6,514 nt of DNA from PVC group bacterium (GTDB taxonomy: Bacteria > GCA-001730085 > JADFSZ01), in NCBI GenBank assembly GCA_022560555.1, contig JADFSZ010000100.1, positions 1 through 6,514 on the forward strand, written 5' to 3'. Position numbers and translations under genes: made by a program. The notes beneath the pieces were generated by a model that was given only the letters and a program-made list of their open reading frames with translations, was not told the origin of the DNA and made no database searches. This document shows positions 1 to 5,227 of the stretch, in pieces. Each line of letters starts with the position of its first letter. The first letter of the stretch is position 1.

Positions 1-30
1 CTCATCCCTCAATATTGCCGTTTTAACTCC

Positions 31-46
31 TGGCATCCTATTTGCG
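31..46 (+). promoter_or_regulatory. Candidate sigma-54 (RpoN) -24/-12 promoter
   Basis: The sequence TGGCATCCTATTTGCG matches the RpoN consensus TGGCAC-N5-TTGCW closely. The -24 GG (32-33) and -12 GC (44-45) are separated by exactly 10 bases, as required. Mismatches are T for C at the sixth base and G for W at the last. Transcription would start near 57-58, giving a leader of about 210 bases before gene 1. Sigma-54 often drives flagellar and envelope-structure operons, which fits the downstream genes. Activator sites would lie upstream of the window, so they cannot be checked here. Confidence 0.45.
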
Positions 47-157
47 TGATTGAATATGTGCAAGCCAAACCCAGTTACTTAAGAGAAAGGGGTGGTCCTA
101 TGGCCCGTTCCAGCATAATCAAGATCTTAGCTTTATTTCCATCGACAGTCACGCATA

Positions 158-186
158 TTGACAAGACGGATTCCAGGTGCTACCAT
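158..186 (+). promoter_or_regulatory. Candidate sigma-70-type promoter with extended -10
   Basis: A perfect TTGACA -35 hexamer (158-163) is followed by a 17-base spacer and TACCAT (181-186), which matches TATAAT at four of six positions. TG at 178-179, one base before the hexamer, makes an extended -10. Transcription would start near 193, about 75 bases before the gene 1 start. It is the best housekeeping-type promoter upstream of the operon. It may work alongside or instead of the sigma-54-like element further upstream. Confidence 0.5.
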
Positions 187-253
187 ACGGCCTCACTTTT
201 CTCAAAAGCACCTGCTAAAGAGGATTTCTCAGAGCCTCGTTCATGGGGAATTC

Positions 254-260
254 AAAGGAG
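254..260 (+). promoter_or_regulatory. Ribosome binding site deciding the start of gene 1
   Basis: AAAGGAG lies seven bases before the ATG at 268. The reading frame stays open upstream to 46, but only this site places the start directly in front of a signal peptide. A competing in-frame ATG at 100 has a weaker AAAGGGG about seven bases upstream. That start would put roughly 57 extra residues of unremarkable sequence ahead of the hydrophobic segment. Confidence 0.7.
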
Positions 261-267
261 TCCGGCT

Positions 268-801
268 ATGATGTATCAAGAAATAGCCATGCAAATACGA
301 CGGTTCTGCTTTTCCTCTTTGTTGATATACGCGGTTGTCGTTTTTGGCCAACCCGGCCTTGGTTATGCCCAGCCAAATGATCCGACACTCTTTTTGACTC
401 ATCCTTATTCAGGAAAAACACATTCATTGGTCGCTATCGGCTATGGAAAAATTGCTCAAGATCGGGGGCGCTTGCCGACTCAAGAAAAGCTTATGGCAAA
501 AAGAGCGGCTATGCTGGATGCCTATCGCAAACTTTCCGGCGGCTTAAGAAGTATCTCTAGCCATATTCAGAACGGAAATACAGTTTTGGAACAATCCGGA
601 TTTATCAAAGGCGCAAAGATAATGCGATATAATATTTTGCAAAATAATTATTTTGAAGTCGAGTTGGCCGTTCCAATAACTTTTATGGATTCTGTTTCAC
701 CGGCTAAGATTGAAAAAATGGCCGTGGTTTATCCGAAACCTTTTAACCAAAACCAGGGCGAACCCATTGATCGCGATGAATGGGTTCACATAATGAAATA
801 A
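268..801 (+). CDS. Secreted single-domain LPP20/FlgP-like protein
   Basis: A 177-residue exported protein. Residues 1-34 form a signal peptide: basic QIRR, a hydrophobic core, and likely cleavage at GYA|QP. Residues 54-140 look like an LPP20-family domain (the family of Helicobacter Lpp20 and Vibrio/Campylobacter FlgP). A short strand AIGYG is followed by a helix with the family hallmark MAKRAAMLDAYRKL (75-89), then GFIKGAKI (111-118) and a strand FEVELAVPI (129-137). There is no lipobox, unlike Lpp20 and FlgP, so it is probably soluble in the periplasm or held by partners. The last 35 residues are a polar, Pro-rich tail. It opens the operon, 28 bases before gene 2, whose modules share the same motif. 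In-frame ATGs at 271 and 289 are alternative starts; 268 is favoured by AAAGGAG. Family membership is fairly secure. A role in a flagellar or other envelope ring is inference. Confidence 0.8.
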   Translation: MMYQEIAMQIRRFCFSSLLIYAVVVFGQPGLGYAQPNDPTLFLTHPYSGKTHSLVAIGYGKIAQDRGRLPTQEKLMAKRAAMLDAYRKLSGGLRSISSHIQNGNTVLEQSGFIKGAKIMRYNILQNNYFEVELAVPITFMDSVSPAKIEKMAVVYPKPFNQNQGEPIDRDEWVHIMK

Positions 802-829
802 TCCCGTGCCATGAAAAGGAGTTACACTA

Positions 830-2152
830 ATGAAAAAACTATTAACAACCCTTATCTTAGGAACCCTGATGTTGTTTTATGGAACCTCGTCCGCCTTGGC
901 AGTCAACGAGGCCCAAAACAAACTCCTGGCAAAGCGTGCTGCTCAAGCTGATGCCTATCGCAATTTAGCCGAAACCGTCATGGGGTTTAATATCGACGCC
1001 AATACCTATGTTCGTGATTTTGTTGCCGAGAGCGATCAAATCCAAACAGATTTAAATACCTTTCTCAAAGGGGCTGAGGTGACAAATGTTTTCTATCTTC
1101 CTGATGGGACATGTGAAGTGACCGTTTCTATGACCATCCAACAAATTGTAACCGAACTTCAAACGATCCATAGAGCCCGGTATGTTTACATCAAGGGACG
1201 CAGACGGTGGCGGCTGCGTGATTTTGATCAAATCGTTGTTCATCATCCGCAACTCACGTTTGTCACGGCTAAAGGATCCGGCGTTCCGAGAAGTTCCGCA
1301 CAAAACATAAACACCAACAAATCAAACGAATCCATCGTCACGGCCAATATTCCCGGATGGGAAGGGGTGACACCGCAGGGCCGGCTTATGGCCGAACGTG
1401 CGGCAAAAACCGATGCCGTTCGTAATTTAGCTGAAACGGTGTATGGTTTACGTATCACATCTCAAACCTACGTCAGAGATTTTGTTGCTGAAAGTGATCA
1501 GATCCAAACCATGCTTGATCAATATATTAAAAATGTTAAGCAAATATCTCCCTACCGGTATACTCCGGAAGGCATATGTGAGGTTGATGTCGAGGTCAGT
1601 GTTCAGGATGTGATCAAACAACTCAAGACTATACATCAAGACATCGTGCGTCGGGGATGGCGATGGAGAACCGTTGAACATCGTACCATCAACTTTGAAG
1701 AAATTATCGGCTATACTCCTATTAAGATTATCCGTGCTACAGGCTCCGGTGTCCCTCCCGAAAAATATCGGCAAGATCGTTCGCCGACATCCGCGGGATT
1801 AACAAGTTTCGCGCCTCCCACTCCCGCTTGGGCCACATCCACAATTCAGGCCAAAGGAACCGGAATCCAAGCTCAAGGAATCAGCCCGGCAGAAGCCTAC
1901 TTGAGTGCCGAGCGCGCCGCGAAAATCGACGCACTAAGAAACCTTTCGGAACAAATCTACGGCGTTCGGATCACTTCTCAGACAACCGTGAGAGATTTTG
2001 TCACTCAGTATGATGAAGTCTCAGCTAATGTCACCGCGTTTCTCCGAGGAGCCCGCGAAATCGAAACACGGGAACTGCCGGACGGAAGTATCGAAGTCGT
2101 CGTTGAATTACCGTTAAACGGATTATACCAAATATTAAAACCAAGAATCTAA
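830..2152 (+). CDS. Secreted protein with three tandem LPP20/FlgP-like modules
   Basis: A 440-residue exported protein preceded by AAAAGGAG (814-821), eight bases from its ATG. Residues 1-24 are a signal peptide (cleavage ALA|VN). Three LPP20-type modules follow at about 27-113, 182-268 and 352-437. Each has an alpha-helical signature (AKRAAQADAYRNL, AERAAKTDAVRNL, AERAAKIDALRNL), a VRDFV segment, and a closing strand after P-D/E-G. Modules 1 and 2 share the identical run TYVRDFVAESDQIQT (59-73, 213-227). They are each followed by a basic-aromatic linker (RRRWRLR 124-130; RRGWRWR 274-280) and an A-x-G-S-G-V-P motif. Module 3 ends the protein without such a linker. The only two cysteines, C95 and C250, occupy equivalent positions in modules 1 and 2; module 3 has isoleucine there. 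There is no lipobox. Known FlgP/Lpp20 proteins have one module, so this may be a concatenated ring subunit. Domain family is well supported; function is inferred. Confidence 0.85.
   Translation: MKKLLTTLILGTLMLFYGTSSALAVNEAQNKLLAKRAAQADAYRNLAETVMGFNIDANTYVRDFVAESDQIQTDLNTFLKGAEVTNVFYLPDGTCEVTVSMTIQQIVTELQTIHRARYVYIKGRRRWRLRDFDQIVVHHPQLTFVTAKGSGVPRSSAQNINTNKSNESIVTANIPGWEGVTPQGRLMAERAAKTDAVRNLAETVYGLRITSQTYVRDFVAESDQIQTMLDQYIKNVKQISPYRYTPEGICEVDVEVSVQDVIKQLKTIHQDIVRRGWRWRTVEHRTINFEEIIGYTPIKIIRATGSGVPPEKYRQDRSPTSAGLTSFAPPTPAWATSTIQAKGTGIQAQGISPAEAYLSAERAAKIDALRNLSEQIYGVRITSQTTVRDFVTQYDEVSANVTAFLRGAREIETRELPDGSIEVVVELPLNGLYQILKPRI
908..2140 (+). repeat. Three-fold internal repeat encoding LPP20-like modules
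   Basis: The modules lie at about 908-1168, 1373-1633 and 1883-2140. The RAA helix motif recurs with offsets of 154 residues (copy 1 to 2) and 172 residues (copy 2 to 3). Copies 1 and 2 are also similar in DNA around the shared TYVRDFVAESDQIQT run, though many third codon positions differ, so the duplication is old and the protein sequence has been kept by selection. Copy 3 is more divergent (TTVRDFVTQYDEV in the same place). Confidence 0.85.
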
Positions 2153-2173
2153 ATGCTATGTTAATCGCACATT

Positions 2174-2177
2174 GGAG
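2174..2177 (+). promoter_or_regulatory. Ribosome binding site deciding the start of gene 3
   Basis: GGAG sits six bases before the ATG at 2184. An in-frame TTG at 2172 would extend the protein by four residues (to MEKK...), but that codon overlaps this Shine-Dalgarno sequence. The ATG is therefore the real start. Confidence 0.75.
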
Positions 2178-2183
2178 AAAAAA

Positions 2184-3347
2184 ATGAACGTCTATCATAA
2201 AACACTGCCATCTATCCTACCTTTGTTTTTGGGGATGTTCCTTCTCGGAATCGATCCTGGGGCTGTATCCGCCCAGCCGGGTTTCCCCCCATCAAAAATC
2301 ATTGAAGCCGAGGGCCGTGCTGCCGCAAGCTCTATAACGGCTCGTGATGAAGCTCTCTCTCGCGCTCTCAGAAACGCTGTTGAACAAGGCGTCGGCGTCA
2401 TTATTGACTCTGTCAGTATGACAGAAAATTTTCGCTTGATTGAAGATAAAATTTATTCTGAGGTTAAGGGCTTTGTTGAGAACTATACCATCCTTTTTGA
2501 AAATCCAAATGATAACGGATTTTTTGTAATACGCCTTCAGGCTCAAGTCGCTTTAGGGATGCTCCAAAACCGTTTAGCGGCTTTGAATCTTTTAAGAGAG
2601 AAAAAGGGGAATCCACGAATAATGATTATCGCGAGTGAACTTATCGATGGTTTAGAGCAAGCCGGTGCCGTTGTCTCTACCGAGATAGAAAGTCTTTTTT
2701 TATCAAAGAATTTCCCGCTCGTAGATAAGTCACAGATGGAAATGATTAAACAACGTGATGCCAGCATGGCCTATGCCAACCCGCAAAAGGCCGTGGCTCT
2801 GGGACGCCGCTATGGAGCCGAGCTCGTTATTGTCGTGCAGGCCACGAGTGATCTTGTGGACACAAGTCAACCGTACGGGCAATCCGTTTTTTATTACGGA
2901 TCTCAGTGCTCTGCTAAAGCTATCAAAGTCGATACAGCTCAAATCGTGGCATCGGAATCCGTCACGATTGATCGTGTGGGAGGCGGCGGACGCATCCCTA
3001 CGGCAAAAAAATCCCTGGCTCAAGCAGGACAAAGGCTTGCGGGCACCCTTCTTTCTAAAATCATTGAAAGCTGGCGGAGTGAAGTCTACAACACGGTCCG
3101 AACACAATTGATTCTTTCTAATGCCAGCCTCGGACGCTCATTAAAACTTCAAAACGCCTTAGACGGACTTCCCGTCGTGGTAAATGTTTATGAAAAATCC
3201 CTCGTCAACGGCGTGTTAGAGTTGGATGTCGAGCTCAAGGGTGCGTCTACGGACGAACTCGCCATTCGCTTGCTTGAACTCTCGGAAATCTTGATCAACA
3301 TCACAGGTAAATCGGAAAATCGCATTGACGGACAATTTATCAACTAG
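2184..3347 (+). CDS. Secreted FlgT-like protein: FlgT_N-like, LpoB/FlgT-middle-like and C-terminal alpha/beta domains
   Basis: A 387-residue exported protein. The signal peptide is residues 1-30 (cleavage VSA|QP). Residues 36-128 resemble the N-terminal domain of the flagellar H-ring protein FlgT: EAEGRAAAS, then a helix ARDEALSRALRNAVEQGVG, then KGFVENYTILFEN, then a strand FFVIRLQAQVAL. Residues 143-300 resemble the TolB/LpoB/CsgG-like middle domain: strand RIMIIASE, helix STEIESLFLSKNF, LVDKSQMEMI, helix QKAVALGRRYGAELVIVVQA, and an Ala-rich helix 273-297. Residues 304-375 form a third small alpha/beta domain (LPVVVNVYEKSL, VLELDVELKG) that I do not recognise with confidence; it is not the SH3-like FlgT C domain, which is instead carried by genes 4-6. 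There is one cysteine (C242) and no lipobox. In Vibrio, FlgT stabilises the outer ring of the motor. Here the gene sits between LPP20-like and CsgG-like genes, consistent with an envelope ring complex. Domain 1 is likely, domain 2 plausible. Confidence 0.75.
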   Translation: MNVYHKTLPSILPLFLGMFLLGIDPGAVSAQPGFPPSKIIEAEGRAAASSITARDEALSRALRNAVEQGVGVIIDSVSMTENFRLIEDKIYSEVKGFVENYTILFENPNDNGFFVIRLQAQVALGMLQNRLAALNLLREKKGNPRIMIIASELIDGLEQAGAVVSTEIESLFLSKNFPLVDKSQMEMIKQRDASMAYANPQKAVALGRRYGAELVIVVQATSDLVDTSQPYGQSVFYYGSQCSAKAIKVDTAQIVASESVTIDRVGGGGRIPTAKKSLAQAGQRLAGTLLSKIIESWRSEVYNTVRTQLILSNASLGRSLKLQNALDGLPVVVNVYEKSLVNGVLELDVELKGASTDELAIRLLELSEILINITGKSENRIDGQFIN

Positions 3348-3371
3348 CAAATACGAACCGGCATTAAACCT

Positions 3372-4193
3372 ATGTTTCTAAAAAATTCATTACTACTCGG
3401 CTTAATTGCGTTTATGATCCTCGGAAGCTCTAGCCCTGTTTATGCCCTAAAAAAACACGTCAGTATTAACCCCATCAAAATCAGAAGAACCGTTGGAGGA
3501 GATGAGGTCACGAGGATTAGAGACTATTTATTTAAAATTATAGAAAAAACCTTCATCCTTAAAAAAACAAAATTTATTGTCAGCGATCATCCTCAAATTC
3601 TTGTTGATGTCTCGATCTCCCGATGCGATACCGGAACCCGTAGCAGTGTTCGACAAACACCTTATCATAAAGCTATGGGACTCTCTTCCACGGAAGCCAA
3701 CGCTATCATTGAAGCCTACGTTCAATTCTTTGACGCCAATACAAATGTCGTGATTTCGGCGGGAACTTTGGAGGGAAGAGCGTCTTCCAAAAGAGCCTCC
3801 GGACGGTTTAACGAAAAATGGGAAGGCACAGTGGATGAATTCCGAGGCAACACCCCTATCGGCTTAGCCTGCCAAATATTCACGGATAAGCTAATGAAGT
3901 ACGCCTACCGCATTTTAGATAAAGTTCTTTGGAAAGGAACCATCACAAAAATTGAAGGAACAGATCTTTATATCAGTTCTGGGTTTATGGACGGCGTAGG
4001 AATGGCCGATATGTTTTCAGTCTATAGAAAAGGACAATCGATAACAACTCAGCGTCTCCTCGGCGGCACCGCAAAGGACAGATTCATTGAAGTGTATCAA
4101 ATCGAAGAGGATTATGCTATTGCGAAACCCGCTCGCGGATCTGAAGAATTGGTTTTTTCCGTCGGGGATATCATTCAAGCTATGCCTAAATGA
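3372..4193 (+). CDS. Secreted CsgG/FlgO-like protein with FlgT C-terminal-like domain
   Basis: A 273-residue exported protein. The signal peptide is residues 1-25 (cleavage VYA|LK). Residues 29-182 are a reduced, divergent CsgG/FlgO-like domain. FIVSDHPQI (68-76) aligns with FIITERPQL of gene 5, and TPIGLACQIFTDKLMKYAYRIL (161-182) aligns with TPIGKACQEAINQAVAYITDRL. The Gly-rich hairpin segments seen in genes 5 and 6 are largely missing, so a membrane pore is less likely. Residues 186-273 are FlgT_C-like: WKGTITKIEG, LYISSGFMDGVGMADMFSVYRKG, FIEVYQIEEDYAIAKPA, FSVGDIIQAM. Cysteines are C85 and C167. No Shine-Dalgarno sequence is visible before the ATG, and gene 3 ends 24 bases upstream in the same frame, so translation may depend on coupling to gene 3. 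It is more diverged than genes 5 and 6 and may be an older paralogue or a FlgO-like partner. Confidence 0.75.
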   Translation: MFLKNSLLLGLIAFMILGSSSPVYALKKHVSINPIKIRRTVGGDEVTRIRDYLFKIIEKTFILKKTKFIVSDHPQILVDVSISRCDTGTRSSVRQTPYHKAMGLSSTEANAIIEAYVQFFDANTNVVISAGTLEGRASSKRASGRFNEKWEGTVDEFRGNTPIGLACQIFTDKLMKYAYRILDKVLWKGTITKIEGTDLYISSGFMDGVGMADMFSVYRKGQSITTQRLLGGTAKDRFIEVYQIEEDYAIAKPARGSEELVFSVGDIIQAMPK

Positions 4194-4258
4194 TTCTCTT
4201 TTTAACTATATTCTCTTTGTAACTATATTTTCTTTTAACTACATCATCTTTAACCGTA
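4194..4258 (+). repeat. Pyrimidine-rich tandem repeat between genes 4 and 5
   Basis: Four degenerate units fill almost the whole gap. Units 1 (4194-4210) and 2 (4211-4227) are 17 bases long and differ at one base: TTCTCTTT, then T or G, then TAACTATA. Unit 3 (4228-4243) is TTTTCTTTTAACTACA, and unit 4 ends TCTTTAACCGTA at 4258. The TAAC core recurs at 4203, 4220, 4236 and 4251, so spacing shrinks 17, 16, 15. The last unit runs into the Shine-Dalgarno sequence of gene 5 (TAAGGAG, 4257-4263). Confidence 0.75.
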
Positions 4259-4270
4259 AGGAGATCGTTC

Positions 4271-5173
4271 ATGCTCGCAAGAAAAATTAATATCCTATTC
4301 ATCATTTTGTTCTTGCTCCTCTCGTCAACCGCTTGGGCCATAGGGCCGAAAAAAACGATTATGGTGGGTTCCATTGAAAATAAAGCGGGAGCGAGTTCCC
4401 AATTTGCAATCGGCAACGCTCTTGAAGACATGCTGACAGAATCTCTGCAAAAAACCGGTCAGTTCATCATCACCGAGCGTCCGCAACTGCAGGCGGGATT
4501 GGCCGAACAGGATTTCGCTCAAAGCGGACGGACATCCGTCGTTGGAAGACCGCAATTAGGAAAAATCACTAACGCGCAGATTATGATCACGGGAGCCGTC
4601 TCGGAATTCGATCCGAGCTCAAGCGGAAATCGAGCGGGACTCAATATCAAAGGGTTCGGAGCCGGTGTGAGCCAGGCAACGGCTTATTTGGCCGTCGTCA
4701 TTCGTATTATTGACATGACCACCATGCAGGTTCTTGATTCCCAGCGTGTAGAAGGATACGCCAAAGCCGGGGGGGCAAATTTTTCGTACCAAGGTGGAAA
4801 TATTGGTGGCAATATCGGCGGTTTTCGTAAAACGCCGATCGGCAAAGCCTGCCAAGAAGCCATCAACCAAGCCGTGGCCTACATCACCGATCGCCTGCAA
4901 AACGTTTTCGGACAGGGGGCTATTGCCGCTATTGACCAGTATGGTATTATAATCAACATTGGCGGCGAAAGCGGCGTCAAGACCGGAGATAAGTTTAATG
5001 TTTTGAAAAAAGGATCAGAAATTATTGATCCGACAACAGGTGTTTCTCTCGGAACACGCGAACAATGGGCCGGAACGATTGAGATTGTCTCAGTCGATCC
5101 AAAATTCGCGACAGCAAGATCCATCAGCGGAAATAATTTTGCCATCGGAGACTCGATTCAGCCAATACAGTAA
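4271..5173 (+). CDS. CsgG-like secretion-pore-type protein fused to a FlgT C-terminal-like domain
   Basis: A 300-residue exported protein behind a strong TAAGGAG (4257-4263). The signal peptide is residues 1-23 (cleavage AWA|IG). Residues 27-210 are a CsgG-like domain. FIITERPQLQAGLAEQ (65-80), GKITNAQIMITGAVSEF (97-113) and TTMQVLDS (150-157) line up with E. coli CsgG segments LERQGLQNLLNE, LTAANIMVEGSI and STGEILSS. The two Gly/Ser/aromatic stretches at about 114-143 and 158-188 sit where CsgG has its membrane hairpins, so an oligomeric beta-barrel is plausible. Residues 214-300 are FlgT_C-like: GQGAIAAIDQYGIIINIGGESGVKTGD, then a strand pair and AIGDSIQPI. CsgG is a lipoprotein with no such C-terminal domain; this protein has no lipobox. 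The loop that forms the CsgG constriction is about eight residues shorter here. Gene 6 is its tandem paralogue, 54 bases on. CsgG homology is strong; pore activity and cargo are inferred. Confidence 0.85.
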   Translation: MLARKINILFIILFLLLSSTAWAIGPKKTIMVGSIENKAGASSQFAIGNALEDMLTESLQKTGQFIITERPQLQAGLAEQDFAQSGRTSVVGRPQLGKITNAQIMITGAVSEFDPSSSGNRAGLNIKGFGAGVSQATAYLAVVIRIIDMTTMQVLDSQRVEGYAKAGGANFSYQGGNIGGNIGGFRKTPIGKACQEAINQAVAYITDRLQNVFGQGAIAAIDQYGIIINIGGESGVKTGDKFNVLKKGSEIIDPTTGVSLGTREQWAGTIEIVSVDPKFATARSISGNNFAIGDSIQPIQ

Positions 5174-5217
5174 AAGATAGTTTCCAGTTTCCGGTTAATA
5201 AAAAACACATGAATATC

Positions 5218-5222
5218 GGAGG
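5218..5222 (+). promoter_or_regulatory. Ribosome binding site deciding the start of gene 6
   Basis: GGAGG lies five bases before the ATG at 5228. A TTG at 5225, immediately before that ATG, is also in frame but would leave only two bases of spacing, so the ATG is preferred. Confidence 0.8.
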
Positions 5223-5227
5223 TTTTG

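Noticed and set aside
46-267. In-frame upstream extension of gene 1 by up to 74 residues, including ATG at 100
   Set aside because: The extra sequence has no recognisable motif, would bury the signal peptide, and contains the best promoter candidate. AAAGGAG at 254-260 clearly favours the start at 268.
289-312. Twin-arginine (Tat) signal in gene 1 (QIRRFCF)
   Set aside because: It has the two arginines but not the S/T-R-R-x-F-L-K context, and the cargo family is normally Sec-exported.
1052-1774. Minus-strand open frames opposite gene 2
   Set aside because: They mirror the conserved LPP20 codons on the plus strand, lack ribosome binding sites and encode no recognisable protein.
2153-2164. 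Three-codon mini frame (ATG CTA TGT TAA) just after the gene 2 stop
   Set aside because: It is too short and has no ribosome binding site; it is a chance occurrence in an AT-rich gap.
2730-3111. Overlapping open frames of about 118 and 125 codons within gene 3 on both strands
   Set aside because: Both overlap the well-supported FlgT-like gene completely. Their composition looks like a frame shadow (clusters of Pro, Arg, Ser, Trp), with no plausible start signals.
4087-4290. A 67-codon plus-strand frame bridging genes 4 and 5
   Set aside because: It owes its length to the AT-rich repeat, overlaps the end of gene 4 and the start of gene 5, and has no Shine-Dalgarno sequence of its own.
5179-5196. 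Small direct repeat GTTTCCAGTTTCC between genes 5 and 6
   Set aside because: It is only two copies of a 7-base unit, with no promoter or hairpin associated; it fits chance.
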